A stretch of 64,000 nucleotides of DNA from Erpobdella octoculata (lineage: Eukaryota; Annelida; Clitellata; Hirudinida; Erpobdellidae). Under the pieces are notes generated by a model. The model was not told where the DNA came from and did no database searches. It worked only from the letters and a program-made list of their open reading frames with translations. The position numbers and the translations under genes are program-made. Positions 11,166-26,229 of the stretch are shown here, piece by piece. The first letter of the stretch is position 1, and each line of letters starts with the position of its first letter. The stretch covers positions 18,219,273 through 18,283,272 of the forward strand of contig OZ022241.1 of assembly GCA_963978895.1 (NCBI GenBank). The letters run 5' to 3'.

Positions 11166-13432
11166 ATGATTATTATGAGGGCTTTATAGCTTAACTTTAT
11201 AAAAAGGATAAGTTGTAATGTTTGTTGCTTATGGAGTAAAAATATTTTTCAACAAAATCAGAAAATCAGAAATTTTGACGACCAATGATTGCTTTTCAGT
11301 CGCTGTGCAATTAGGTCAATTTTATTAGAAATATGACCTCTTTCTGACCTTAATCTCATATCTTCAATATCTTAATGGCTAAAAAATTTGTCTTCCCGCT
11401 CGAGGAGGGCAAACGCATAAGATATATGATAGGAAACCACGCGTCATTGCGGCTGCATTATAAAAAATATACTTCGAAATTAATACCGAGATGAACAAAA
11501 TTACTAATAAAAGTTATAATTGCATTGATACTGGAATCTTCAATTTGTTCAATAAGGTTAGTTAAACACCCATACATGGCAGGACGCCAAGTCCACATTT
11601 GTACGTACAGAAATGCACATTTATAAGTACAGAGATGCACATTTATACGTACAGAGATGCACATTTATACGTACAGAGATGCACATTTATACGTACAGAG
11701 ATGCACATTTATACGTACAGAGATACACATTTATACGTACAAAGATGCACATTTATAGTACAGAGATGTACACCTGCCTGTAAACTAACAAACTCGCATT
11801 TTAAATGCTTCCCCGTCTACAAACACGTACATAGAAACTAGCTCAGACAGACAGACATACAAACTTTTAAATATCAACGTCTCGAAAATTCTCCCGAGGA
11901 GTACCAAGAATGAGACCATATCGCCCCCTTTACGTTGCCAATAAGGCATGGTACATTCATCTTTATCTCTCCTTCTGCTTAAATATATGCCTTATTTTTA
12001 TGTGAAGATGTCTCTTAATATTTCTTAGTTTTATATTGTTCTGTCCTTATGGCTTGTTCTTATAAATCTGGCATTCGTTTTCATTGAACACGCGCTGTCT
12101 TACTATCAATTCTTCTCTCATGCGTGCCGAATGTGTAGTTGAATTGTCAAATAAATTTAATTACATTGTTTAATATAAATATATTTTTTTCTATGAATGA
12201 ATTTATTAATTTTCAATTTATTTTATTATATTTCGTTAACGTGGCGCTTCAGGTTTTTTTTAATTTTCGAAACAAGGAGCAGCTGAAATGTAGAAACGTA
12301 GAAATGCCGAGTTTTATGTGAAATGATAAAAATCGCACACATTTTTTGTTGTTGAAAAGAACTGGTTTTACAAATTCAAAACGTGCTCAGACGGGCATGA
12401 AAAAAATCATTTGCAGGTCATTTATAGTTTTTTTTCGTCAGTTCTCTGACTTTTTATTTTTATACTTTGTCAGCTTCATTCACAATCAAGTTTTTTTTCT
12501 TCGAAGTTATTAAAATATTTAAATTTGCACAAAACCTTCAATATTTGTCACATAAATAAATTATAACAGAAGAAACCACAAAAGAAAAGAAAAAGAAGAA
12601 GAAAACGAAGAAGCAACAGCAAATTCAGTGACACGTGGAGCTTAAGTATTCCATGCAATGCCCGGATGAAAATAGCCGTGAAAATGAACATCTTTTGGTG
12701 TGCAAAAATTGCAGCTGGAAATTGTGACTTACATTTGTATGCTAACGAGCCCTGTTTTTATTTTCTTTTATTTTTTTTCATCAATTTCTCCCCATTTATT
12801 TTTCCAATTTTTTCCCTAGTTGCAATATAAAAAGTCTCACAGTCAGACGGACCTTGCGAGAAACGACCAAGTATTTTATAGCACCACCTCCGTTCGCCTA
12901 CATTAACCTTTTGAAGAGAAAAAAGAAAAATATCTTTCCAAGATAAATTATTGACGATTCTAGAAAGAAACGGTGCTGTTTTTGGCCAATGGGGTGAAAA
13001 TAAAATTGTTTCGTAATGTGCGAGTTTGAGTAAGTTCGGAAGGAGTTAGAAATGAAATTGTAGGCAGTGTTTAAATTGGATCGATTATAAATTTGATTAA
13101 GTATACATACCAGTTTCTCACCTATATTGGATTTAAAAACTATATTATAATTTGGTGCAAAACTGGCTTGACTTTAAATGGAAAAAAATATATCCGTTCT
13201 TCGAGTAGATGAATACAGCCATGTCTTTCCGATATTTTGTTGTTTTCTCTTATGGATCGGTATATAACGAATCCTGATTTTACTGCATATTACGTCAAAC
13301 CAGTTTTCTCAGTGATTTCATTTTAAAATCAAATAATGAATTTATGCAATTTTAAATTATAAAGTTTTAATTCATTCATGAATAATGCTAAAAACATTTT
13401 TAACTTTTGGCATATTCTAATTTACATAATAA
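11166..13432. other. Intronic AT-rich sequence
   Basis: If the two-exon model (9247-10911 joined to 17122-17291) is right, this is intron. Apart from the 22-bp minisatellite at 11593-11770 and an A/G-rich tract at 12565-12625, I see no gene or transposon with defined ends. Confidence 0.5.
11593..11770 (+). repeat. 22-bp minisatellite, about eight units
   Basis: The unit 'agatgcacatttatacgtac' plus 'ag' repeats from 11611. The flanking units are degenerate and one has a 1-bp deletion. Confidence 0.93.
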
Positions 13433-13860
13433 CTAGCAGGGTTACCCGGCGTTGCCCGGGGTATTTAGAGGGTTTTCTACCGTTTTCTCTTTCTCGTTTT
13501 TTTCTCTTTCTTGCTTCCTTTACCGTCTCCGATTGCTCTCTCGCTCTGCTCAATCTCCTGTTCATTCTCACTTCCGCTTTATCTCCGTTTCCTGCTTGCT
13601 CTCCCGCTTGTACTCGCTTTCACGTTACCGCTCGCTCTCTCGTTCCGGTCGTTTTTCCGTTCCCGCTCGCTTTTCCAATCCCGCTCGATCTCCCGTTCCT
13701 GTACCCGCTCTCGCTTCTTTGTTTTCTTCTTCTCTTTCTTAACGTTTTTGCCCATAATACGTAAACCAGATTTGCTAAAGGTTTTTTGAAACCTTTAAAC
13801 TTTGCTACGTAAACTAAGTTTGAATTTTGTTACGCAATAACTTTTGATGTTCATACATAG
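13433..13860 (-). mobile_element. Helitron, 3' end on the minus strand (5' end not located)
   Basis: On the minus strand the sequence ends in a hairpin (CCCGGGCAACGCCGGG), a short spacer and CTAG, followed by T. This is the canonical Helitron 3' terminus, with the element's last base at 13433 and the host A/T at 13432. Inside is a C/T-rich tract (13480-13740) of 'cgctctcccgttcccg' words, then a conserved stretch 'tttgctacgtaaactaag'. The same order is found in the elements at 55360, 55616 and 62964, so they form one non-autonomous family. Small open frames in the C/T tract are repeat artefacts. Confidence 0.7.
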
Positions 13861-14835
13861 GAACTTATGGTCTGGAAAGTTAAAACATAAAAAAAATAAA
13901 TTAAAAGTTTTACTATTTATTTCTATTCTTTGAGGTCTATCTCCACGCCAAATGTACTTATACGTATATTCCTTGCTCAAAAACCTAGGCGGTAATCGGC
14001 GTTTGGTATGCAACTATAAATACTCACTTTATAAAATTGCAGAAGACAACTTAGATTGTTATCAATAACTCATTTAATTATTATAAATTACTGTATTTCT
14101 AAAAAAAATTATTTGTCAAAACGTCCAACCGCAAGATAGAAATACAAATCGCACATTTCAAACGCACTCACCAGCATGTAATCAAATAAAGCCAGTCCAA
14201 CCAGCTTCTTAGAGATGTACCACAATTGAAGACCAAGTTTTTTACTAGCAGCGGTGGAAATAGTAGCATGTGGGTAACAAAAACTTTTTCCCATTAATAT
14301 AAAATTATTTAGTTATGTTTCCACATCTATGGGTTTCTTAATCCATGCTATGAGGTAGATCCGGACTTTGTTTTCTTCTAAAGAAGTAATTCTGAATTGG
14401 CTTCGAAACAGCCAAACCTTGATGGCGTAAATTACTTCTGCCATCCACTTTGCACGTGAGTAGCACCTGGCACCCGGACTTGGATACCGCAATTTGAAAC
14501 TCTTCCTAAGAAAATTTATGACAGCTCCAGAAATTTTCTGTAGTCATCTCGTGCTTGCTGCATTTCCATTTGAAACTTGGTGAATTCAAAAATTTAACAA
14601 GAGATGAAACTTTTACAAAGAAGTTAGTTGATGCTTGTTTAAAGTTTGTGTGTTAATTGATTCGTTATTTGTATCAACATCTTTTGAAGAAAAACATTTC
14701 AGGACCAGTTGATTTTTTGCTTGTCTTCTCAAAGGCCGTTCCAAAGAGTAGTTTCATAATATACTGGTGATGTGCCAAAAGCAATAGATCTTTATCCAGT
14801 TCCTGTTTAATTAGGACTCATGTCCCGTTTTGATA
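13861..14835. other. Gene-free stretch
   Basis: No gene or defined element is recognisable. It may include the unidentified 5' part of the Helitron whose 3' end is at 13433. Confidence 0.5.
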
Positions 14836-15842
<1,007 letters not shown>

Positions 15843-15898
15843 TATATTTTTGAATACTTCGGCGCTATATGTTCTTTTAAGCAAACTCGATTGAAAAA

Positions 15899-15995
15899 AA
15901 AGTATATGTATATGTATATGTTTATGTATATGTATATGTTTATGTATATGTATATGTATATGTATATATGTGTGTTTGCGTGTGTGCGTGTGTGT
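15899..15995 (+). repeat. (GTATAT)n and GTGTGC-rich microsatellite
   Basis: Imperfect GTATAT hexamers pass into a GT-rich run at 15965-15998. Confidence 0.85.
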
Positions 15996-15999
15996 GTAT

Positions 16000-16695
16000 G
16001 CATTTATATACTAAAAACATATGGTCAAATGACGGTTTATTTTGTTTTTATCAAACTGTCAGATATTAAATAAAGTTTGTTTTCCTTTTCTATCTTTAAT
16101 ATAGGAAGTTTAATTAAACCAGGATATCAATTGCTCTAAATGATTAAATACAGTAATTAAAAATTTGGCTGTTCCAGCTGCTCAATGTTAATTTCAGAAT
16201 ATTCCATGAAAGAGTACCAGACAGAGTTCTCAAATGAAATAAGCAACACAAACGGTTTGTTTTAGTTTTATAATACAAATATGGTCATGTTGCTTTTAAT
16301 TATAAAGTCTCTTTAAAGAAAACGATTTGAATGTTTTACTATTGAAAAAATTTCAAAACATGCCGAATGCAGAATCAAATTAATTCTTTTTGATTTGGCA
16401 TCAACTTTTATCGTTCGCGTTGTAATTCAACCATCCTAACTATTTCCCTTTTGCATTTACGTGATGCGACAGTCGGCGAATTGGCTTTCATCAAATGGGT
16501 CCTGCAAAAATAATTATTGAATAATATATAATTAAATGCTGTAATTAACAAAAATATTCAATGATAGTTTTTATTAAACGCTATAGATATTTTCTGTAGC
16601 GTTTCGTTAATATTATTGAGTATCAATCTTTTCCCAACTGTTTATAAGACACAATAATTAATTTTTCTTTAACTGGTTAGTGTGTTACCAAGTAT
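16000..16695. other. Intronic gene-free stretch
   Basis: Nothing recognisable; presumably intron of the gene ending at 17291. Confidence 0.45.
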
Positions 16696-16699
16696 CATT

Positions 16700-16912
16700 A
16701 AAGATAATTGATATTGACCATTAGTCACACGGTCAATTGATATTGATCATTTGTCGTATGGTTAACTGATATTGACCATTTGTCGCATGGCTAATTGATA
16801 TTGAATATTTGTCGCATGGCTAATTGATATTCAATATTTGTCGCATGGCTAATTGATATTGAGCATTTGTCGCATGGCCAATTTATATTGAGCATTTGTC
16901 ACATGACCAGTG
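16700..16912 (+). repeat. 29-bp minisatellite, about seven units
   Basis: Units of the form 'ggctaattgatattga' followed by 'atatttgtcgcat' recur every 29 bp. The central units are most alike and the outer ones degenerate. The array lies about 200 bp before the acceptor of the membrane-helix exon. Confidence 0.9.
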
Positions 16913-17121
16913 GTTAAGTGTTGCAGAGCCAAAAAACAAGATCCATTTTTACAACGTTTTTATTAGGTCAGTTAGTTGTCTGTTTGAGATTTTGTCTGTC
17001 CGTAAAATTTGTTTGTAAGATTAATTGTCACCTAATTTAGATTTGAACGATTTTTTACTATACCAGGCTTAGGTTTTGATAATTGACTCTGTGATTAAAT
17101 ATAATAAATAATTTCATTTAG

Positions 17122-17291
17122 ACATGATGATACCCCGCAAGTTCAGCCTGGGAACATTTTCCTGGTCAGAATACCACCACCATCCCACAAGTAAACATGC
17201 CATCCTTCTCTTTTCAATTCTCACCGCCTTGACTGCTCTGTCCATTTTTCTGGCTCTGCTCATCAGCTTTCGGTATTACAAGTTTATTTAA
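17122..17291 (+). CDS. Putative terminal exon with transmembrane helix
   Basis: The exon begins after the acceptor 'atttcatttag' (AG at 17120-17121). Its first two bases, AC, complete a codon with the G that ends the exon at 10911, so the frame is maintained and reads '...EMQSQ-D-MMIPRKFSLGTFSWSEY'. A run of small and hydrophobic residues (about 'HAILLFSILTALTALSIFLA' and 'LLISF') forms one helix of about 23 residues, followed by a basic, very short tail ending at TAA 17289-17291. The helix and basic flank predict an extracellular N-terminal part and a short cytoplasmic end. AATAAA overlaps the stop (17290-17295). An alternative donor, GTATTA, at 17273 would allow further exons. The joining of the two exons is inferred from phase, strand and the absence of other candidates. 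An independent small gene starting at ATG 17124 remains possible. Confidence 0.5.
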
Positions 17292-17295
17292 TAAA
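17290..17295 (+). terminator. Poly(A) signal AATAAA overlapping the stop codon
   Basis: Canonical hexamer at the end of the membrane-helix exon. A 3'UTR this short would be unusual, so the hexamer could be coincidental. Confidence 0.3.
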
Positions 17296-18928
17296 ACATT
17301 TAAATTTAACCCTTAAACACAAATTCAAATGTTTACGTTCTAAATGAGTTCTTGAATACTTGCAATAATTTTATAAAACATATAACTTTTTCAAATGATT
17401 TGAAACATTTGCTTTAGTTATAATATAAAAAGCTGGACAGAACAGCTGTATAGCTTGGTTAAAAATTAAAATTCGTGTCGGTAAATATTATCCAAGCAAA
17501 ATGCTTTTAACAACTAAATTTAAAGATTTTTCATATTTTGAAAGAGTAGGTTATTATACTGATGTTGGAATTGTATGAATTTAACAGTTCAAACAATAAT
17601 ATGAAACACCTAAATCAATTCTATTAAAATTTGTTACATTTGAGGAACATTGTCAAGGGGTTGTTTGTTTTTCTTTTGCAAAATAAATCTACCAACCAGT
17701 TAGAGTTTTATTGCACAAAAGTTCCGGTCAAGCCGGGTATTCCAGCAAGTTTGATTTAAAGCAGATAAATTATAACTTATCTAACAAAATGGCACTGAAT
17801 TGTTTATTTTATGCTTATGGCGCTTACAGCTGCAGTGTCACTGAATCTACTACCGGTAACTTTCTGTTGCTGTTAATATATGTCATGCATAGCTCCCATT
17901 AGTTCTTATAAAATAAAAATATTTTTATTCGGGCTTTATTTAAGCCGACATGCAAAAAAAATCGGTGCTTTCTTAAACTAAACACATTACTTAATATAAA
18001 TTTATAACCGTCAAATTTAAACCAGACTGCTGTAGTTGGTTCCCTTTTTTCGTTCATAGACGTTTAATAAAATTATGACACTAATAAACGTAGATATAAT
18101 TTCTCTTGTCACGCCAAATTGTAACTGTTAGTTTCCTGCTTTATCCTGCGCACATTGGATGATTATGTCCATCAATTCCATCCTACAATTATGCGCCAGT
18201 TCAAAATTGCTTTTTCTTTGCAATTACGATAAACAGGTGCACTCATAGTTTTTCCAACTCTCATATCATTAACTCTTTATCATCTACTAGCATTAACAAG
18301 GTTTTTGCTATGAAATCTCATCTTCACCTCCCATTTCTTCTGATGTAGCATTCTCGACCGCTATCTCGGCAAGTTCATTTAGAGACTCTCTAAGAAAATC
18401 GCACATCATTCACTTTCAATTTTTCTGGTGTTCATCATGTTTGCTGTTTTTTTTCAATTTGTTTATCAGCTTAAAATGAATTGTTATTAAAATATTTATT
18501 GAAAAAAAAATAACGTGGTGAGTAATTTATGAAAACAATTAAACTATGAATAAAGCAATGTAGACTATTTTAAAAATCCAATGAAAAAGCAAATATGATT
18601 GATTGACGCTTAAAAAATAAATAAACATTGGATAATTTGTTAGAGCACAAAATGACTTGAAATTTTTTTATGTTTTAAATAAAACAATTTTGCTGTTTAA
18701 AAAAAAAAGAATGAAAATTCAATGCAAAAATGTATGCCATGAAAATTTTTTATGAACTCTTTAACTGTTTTAAATATATTTTTTGCTACGCTTTTAATAG
18801 CTTCACCTTATGTTTGTTTGTTGGTTTATAAGAAACACATGAAATCGATTTTCGACCACTTCCCATTGCTCCTTTGACTTCAATTTTTGCACATAAACGT
18901 ACTCTTGAAGACAATAGGATCGTCAGTT
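17296..18928. other. Gene-free AT-rich stretch
   Basis: No gene, RNA or transposon end recognised. Short open frames only. Confidence 0.55.
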
Positions 18929-18930
18929 GG

Positions 18931-18998
18931 GTGGAGTCGCAGGTGGGGTTGCAGGTGGGGTTGCAGGTGGGGTCGCAGATGGGGTCGCAGGTGGGGGC
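18931..18998 (+). repeat. 12-bp G-rich minisatellite
   Basis: Five to six units of 'ggggttgcaggt' with C/T and A/G variants. Confidence 0.9.
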
Positions 18999-19089
18999 CT
19001 CGAAGAATTTCAAAAATTCTTGTATTTGGTTTTTATACCACTTTCCATAAATTTTTTAATTAGAAATTTTGCATGTAAACGTACTTTTA

Positions 19090-19680
19090 AAGAACAGTGG
19101 CGTCATTTAAGAGAGGCAGAAGGAACGATTGCCTCCTCAAAAGATTCTGTGAAAAAATTCTTTTAAATATAAATTTAATAAAGAAAATATTTTATAAAAT
19201 TTTCTGAAAATGTACCTCCGACTACCATTCCCCCTCTCCGGTTATCAGCTATATTTGTCAAAAGTGTATAGAGTTTTAGAAAAAAGTTTTGATTTTTGCA
19301 GAAAACATTTTTTGAAAACGCTTGCCCCCTCAAAGGAATTGCTGAAATGACTTCTGAAAACCATACACAAAATCCAGGGGCGGCATTTGAGGGAAGGCAG
19401 GAGACCCCAAAAAATTAAAAAAACGTTTTTTGAGAAATAAAAATGATGGAAGTTTGGAATGAATCCAGAAGCTTCATTTGGCAGAAACAATTGTTCCCCC
19501 ACTAGGTTTTTCAAAAAAAAACTTTTTTTTTTACTTGACAGAAGACATTTTTGAGACAATATGTGGGTGGGAGAGCCGGAGAAATTTTTGATTACTCCAA
19601 GGATATTCCCAAAAATATTAAAAAAAAATACCTACGCATAACCCCCTTTCCCATGCTAATCTTAAGAGCGTGGTTTGTAA
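19090..19680. mobile_element. Fragments of hAT-like elements
   Basis: Two sequences resembling hAT termini, 'CAGTGGCGTCATTTAAGAG' (19098) and 'CAGGGGCGGCATTTGAGGG' (about 19375), are followed by similar 'aggcag...cccctcaaa' stretches. The module 'tatcagctatatttgtcaaa' plus 'agtgtata' (19237-19270) recurs at 30018, 41026 and 60639. No matching right ends or target duplications were found. Confidence 0.4.
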
Positions 19681-21289
19681 AAAGTATTTTTTGATTTTTC
19701 ACTTGTTTATTTTTGATTCACTAAGACTTTCAAACACAGCATGCACAAGTGCAATTTATTTGTATACACAAATAAATAATGTATAAATTTAAATTAAATA
19801 ATAATTTAGGTTGGTTGAATTAATCCAATTAGAAGCTAACAACATGCTTATTCTAGTCTTTATGAGAGAATAGTTTTTAAAGCTGTTTTTCTATATTAAC
19901 ATTATCGATATTTATTATTTTTATTCAAGATTTCACTTTGCTTATTTATTATTTTTATTCAAGATTTCACTTTGCTTTTGCGTGCCAGTCTCAAACTTGG
20001 AAATAGGAGGAGAGAAAAAGAAAAATTATAAAATTATAATCTGCGGCATGAAGATTTTTGATATTTCCTACACACTGTTATTTGAATCTTAAAACACGTG
20101 GTGTAAACGACTATAAACTTATATAAAAAAAAAAGTATTCAAGATTTCAGATTACAAACAAATTACATTTTGCAGACGGCGCATTTTAAACTACATGAAT
20201 TGCAGAGGCATCTTCAGTGCAACCAACAGAACCAGACTCAAGAAAAAAGATTTGAGTTCTGAAGAATCCAATACACTGCTTTCAAATTTTCAAGTCTGAC
20301 AACAAGACAGATCTTCCGGCTAAAATGATCACTACACAGTTTTACGTCACACATTTTTAGACTCTATTTTTTCCTAATTTTAGTTTTGTATCATTATTTT
20401 TTTCTAATAATAGTTAGATATCAGAACGCCAATGTTTTAAGTTAGGATAATTTTCAAATTGTGTTCATTCTTTAGAAATACTTTGCTTTGTTGAAGTTTG
20501 TTTGCAGTTGTGCGGCTCATGTTCAATTTTCTGCTCCCACAATTGTAAAGACGAGTAGTTTTGAAATAGTTCATATATATTGTTTGACAATTTTCCAAAA
20601 ATATCTCCACTTTAGCACAATGGTCTTTTTTCAAGATGTATCAAAATATCTTGCCGTGGTTTAGATTGCAATAACTGACTGTACTATTTGGCTTCCTCCT
20701 GTTACGATTTTTTTCTGATTTTTTTATTCGTGCGACATTTGCTTTCATGTAAATTAAACATATTTTAGAATAGCATTCTAACCAGTAATTGTTAAAAAAA
20801 TAATAAAATATTTTATTGAACTCTCAGCATCAAATTTCAATTTACTTCTTAACTTCTTTCAAATTTAGATGCTGAATGTGAATAACAATTAGAATCAAGA
20901 AATTAAATTATATGATTTTAATGAGGATTGGCAGCAAGATTTTTATCAATAATTAAACAGACAGAATATCTTTATCCAGTAGAAATATTGTGCAGTGTAG
21001 TGGTTGCTTGTCGTTTGCTCTAATTATTTGTTCAAGCGAATGTTTTAGAAAAAAGAGTTTTTTACTGCTTCGACTTTTTAAGACCGTACTGAAAATCTAG
21101 TAATTAATTGAAATTATTAAAAACCAATTAAATACTTGTTCTCAAACATCCCAAAAAACTAAAATTTTATTTGGAATTACGCAATAAATTTAAATTGTTT
21201 TCCTTGAGATCAAAGGTTTTAAACAAATCGAAGCAAATTGTTTAAAAGCTTATTCATCAGTTACGCAGCTGCAATAGACTTCTGGCAAG
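19681..21289. other. Gene-free stretch
   Basis: No gene recognised. A 33-bp direct duplication lies at 19912-19978 ('tattcaagatttcactttgc' in both halves). Confidence 0.5.
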
Positions 21290-23201
<1,912 letters not shown>

Positions 23202-23303
23202 CACTAAATTGAAAAAATAAAGTTGAACTTTTAAAAAAACTTTTTCGTAAACAGCCACTTGTAGGTTATACAATAATATTACTACGCATTATCTACTAAA
23301 TAG

Positions 23304-23423
23304 AACTTTACAACATCTAACCACGTGAAACATCGCACAACCTGGTGGGCTACTATGAGCGTGGTTAAAAAGATTCGCTCTTTGTACAAAGAGCTGATCA
23401 ACTACCACAACAAGTCTATCTAA
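23304..23423 (+). CDS. Possible terminal exon or coding remnant (unassigned)
   Basis: After a plausible acceptor (AG at 23302-23303) comes an open frame of 39 codons with non-repetitive composition ('TTWWATMSVVKKIRSLYKEL'), ending at TAA 23421-23423. AATAAA-like signals lie downstream near 23512. No upstream exon or family was recognised, and the region just upstream is a TA tract, so this may be a transposase remnant or chance. Confidence 0.2.
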   Translation, partial: NFTTSNHVKHRTTWWATMSVVKKIRSLYKELINYHNKSI

Positions 23424-25090
23424 AATGCTGTAATATGACTCTTTTAAGTTTAAAAAAAAATATTCAGCTGATTAGTCGCATCTTTTTTCCAGTTGTCCGA
23501 AAATTAAATTAAAATAAATATTATGAATAGATAAATAGAACGTATAGAGTCGCAATACATATTGTTTGTCTAGTAAATCAAGCAAACTCAGATGCTGATG
23601 GCTTCCTTATTAGAATTCATTTGTTGAAAATCTGCGTTTCAAATGTAGTTCTCACGGAAATTTAAAAAAAACTCAGACTGAGTAATCAGCTGATGCATTA
23701 TCAAATCTATCTCTAAACAAAATTAAGGATAAAAGTAAGCCGTGAAAACAAAATTTTTCCACAAACCCCTTATATTTCTCGATATGCCGGCTTTTCATTT
23801 ATTGCAAAGAGTTCCCCTTTAAAATGATGTAACATTCAAGCAAGCAAGCAAGCAGGATCGGCGGTAAAGTTAATATAAGGGACTTAAAAACAACAAAAAT
23901 CTTAACATTTGTAAAATTTTTAAATTATGGAAACCTTGATAATCGTATTAGTTTCTGTTTTTATCTTTAACCCAACTACTTAGGTTATTAAAACTATATT
24001 AACGTTACTCCTTAAAACTAAGCGTCCCCTCTTTGCACTAATATTTGCTAGGATAGTAACACCTGTTCCTTTAGAATAATCTCATAGAACCTCGCTATCA
24101 TTGATTTTTTTAATCTTTAATTTTCAGTTTAAAACTATTTCAACTGCCTTGATTAATATCATTCTTCTCATATCATTCTCTTTGGTGCACAAACTTCAAA
24201 AACTCGCATTTAGTCGCTGTTGCACAAGTTTAACTTTTTAGGTCCACATTTTTAGAGCATTTTTAAAAACCTGTTCTTAGAAAAAGGAAATTTATTAATA
24301 CACTTTGGCCGTCAGGCTGGCTGGCTGGTGAGGAAAATGAACTCGAAAATTAAACATCGTAGATAGTTTTTTGCATTATATTTGTGCCAAATAGTTATTC
24401 CGGAGGCGATTAGTTTAATTGTTTTCAGCTATCATTTTTTTGTAGGTGGAAATAAGCTAAATCCTGTGTAAAACCACTTTTTAATTGGATAGCGGGAAGA
24501 AAGTTGGCTTTTTAGTGATAAAAAGTCCCAACGTATGGCTCAAGCAAGAAAGCAAGCATGCAAGGAAGCAAACACTCTGAAATTAACATAAAGGATTTCA
24601 AAATTAAAAAAAAACATTTGAAATTATGAGTATAAGGGAAAGCTAAGCCTTTTAATGCATTATCCAAAAATGCACTGAAGTTTTTTCTACACAACATGAG
24701 GACATTTGTAAAAAATGTGACTCAAATATTGTAACAATTGCTTAAGAATATAAACTTCTGAAACACTTCTATACCGACTACATCTTGATTTTTATTAAAC
24801 ATATTTAAAAACACGAACTTATCTTTTATAAACGTTTCCTAGACAGTAAACCTTAATGCGTTTTATCTCAAAGAGAGTCCTTAGTTTATTAGGTTAACCT
24901 GTTAAACTTAACTTTTTTGTTCTCTTTATCTCCCTCCATTTCTCTATTTACTTTTTTTTATGTATCTCTCTTTTTCAAATCCCCTCTTTTTTTTATTTTT
25001 TCTCTTAACTTTAAACTTATTTTTATTTAGCAAGTCAAGTCCAAATTCCTACAATGATTGGATCACTAAAAACAAAGTTCATTTTTGTCA
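23424..25090. other. Gene-free stretch
   Basis: Two (CAAG)n tracts at 23838-23858 and 24541-24568 lie in otherwise AT-rich sequence without recognisable genes. The flanks of the two tracts are loosely similar to each other and to 6100-6145, so they may be copies of one small dispersed element. Confidence 0.45.
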
Positions 25091-25096
25091 GAAGCT

Positions 25097-25104
25097 TATA
25101 AATA
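25097..25104 (+). promoter_or_regulatory. TATA box of the secreted-protein gene
   Basis: TATAAATA about 30 bp upstream of an initiator-like 'ctcatcagcg' (25126-25135), the expected spacing for a focused metazoan core promoter. Confidence 0.6.
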
Positions 25105-25170
25105 GGGTTGAGGTTTTGCAGAAACTCATCAGCGACATTATTTTAATTTTTTCCTGTGAAAGTGCTTGTG

Positions 25171-25247
25171 GTTAGTAGTTTAATTTCTAAGAAAAACATT
25201 ACAATTATATATAATTTCCATATTAAATAATTTTAATTTCATTTCAG
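25171..25247 (+). other. Predicted 77-bp intron in the 5'UTR
   Basis: Donor GTTAGT at 25171; acceptor 'ttaatttcatttcag' ending at 25247. The start codon lies 10 bp into the second exon. The acceptor is strong and the donor is acceptable. Confidence 0.5.
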
Positions 25248-25257
25248 AAATCTCAGA

Positions 25258-25581
25258 ATGGCTTTGAAACTGGCTTGTCTCTTCTTGTTCGGTGTGGCTC
25301 TTGCAGTTATGGCCGACCATGATCACGATCACGATCATGATCACCATCATGGAACACACGCACCTCCAACCTTTGAAGACATTAAGCAAAGAATTGCCAG
25401 ATATGCTGCTGATGTACCAGCTGATCAGTTGTCAGCTCGTCTTGATGCTGGCATTGCATACATCGAGGGACGTGGGCCAAAGCCAGCACATCTCCCCAAC
25501 AGAGTTGATGTCGTTCTCAGACAATTGTCTGCAGAGAAGAAACAAGAACTGGTCGCTTTCATAGAAACACTGAGGCACTAA
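25258..25581 (+). CDS. Small secreted protein with Asp-His repeat, 107 residues
   Basis: I do not recognise the family. Residues 1-19 are a textbook signal peptide (one Lys, then a Leu/Phe/Val/Ala core, ending '...AVMA'). The mature protein opens with alternating Asp-His, 'DHDHDHDHDHHHGTH' (residues 20-34), and then has about 70 residues of ordinary amphipathic sequence that look helical ('FEDIKQRIARYA', 'ADQLSARLDAGIAYIEG', 'VDVVLRQLSAEKKQELVAFI'). The only cysteine is in the signal peptide, so the secreted form has no disulfides. The Asp-His segment could bind divalent metal such as zinc, copper or nickel; that is inference. The coding sequence is in one exon, with a TATA box, a 5'UTR intron and a poly(A) signal all nearby. 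This is the most complete gene structure in the window and suggests strong regulated expression. The start codon is fixed by the signal peptide. Confidence 0.88.
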   Translation: MALKLACLFLFGVALAVMADHDHDHDHDHHHGTHAPPTFEDIKQRIARYAADVPADQLSARLDAGIAYIEGRGPKPAHLPNRVDVVLRQLSAEKKQELVAFIETLRH

Positions 25582-25713
25582 TCAGTTCAATAAGCAAACA
25601 GCCTCAAGTTTAATGTGGGAACATAATTTTGTTAAATTGTTAAATTTTTTGAACCATGTCTCTATTGTTACAAATTTTTCTAACTTTGATTGTTCAAAAA
25701 TCTTTTGCAGTAA

Positions 25714-25719
25714 AATAAA
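25714..25719 (+). terminator. Poly(A) signal AATAAA of the secreted-protein gene
   Basis: Canonical hexamer 133 bp after the stop, giving a short 3'UTR. GT/T-rich sequence follows. Confidence 0.65.
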
Positions 25720-26079
25720 GTTATATTAAATCTCATTTGTCATATATCGAAAATTACAACTTCTCAAACACTTCATTCGTGTATTTGGGGTTTGGCAAAG
25801 CAGCATCGACAACGTGAAAATAAAATTTTTCCTTCGTAATTAGTCAGCTATGTACATATGACAGGGCAAAATGTTGTTTGATATTCACACGACTCTTTAG
25901 ACGAAAAACCACAACTATTTAAAGTTAAAATGTTGCCTCGTCGTTTATAGATGCTGATAGCAGTGGTAGGAACAGCTCTTAACTTCGTAATAAGCTTTTT
26001 TTTTGCTGTCCTCAGTTATCTCCGGCTAAATAATGATGTTGCTAAGCCTACGCCGCTAGTCTTATCTCCAAGTTGCCAA

Positions 26080-26140
26080 CATTGTAAAGCGCCCTTAAAG
26101 CGGCTTCTGCTGCATACGGCGCTATATAAATATCATAAGG
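26080..26140 (+). mobile_element. LINE-type 3' end fragment
   Basis: 'ttgtaaagcgccc' ... 'ggcgctatataaatatcat' is the form of 3' tail common to L2/CR1-type LINEs and the SINEs that share their tails. There is no coding part next to it. Confidence 0.45.
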
Positions 26141-26229
26141 GGCGGCATGTCCTCTGTTTCATTCATTATAATAAAAAAAAGGCTTCAACTATCAGTCGTT
26201 TTAATTTAGTGGCGTTTTTAATACAAACT

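Noticed and set aside
10912..11189. Met/Val-rich extension of the acidic protein
   Set aside because: It lies after a good splice donor and is a GATGATGGT repeat, so intronic.
13378..13789. Overlapping Ser/Arg/Leu/Pro-rich frames (also 55270-55945 and 62967-63311)
   Set aside because: These are the C/T-rich interior of Helitrons, open in three frames at once with no codon preference.
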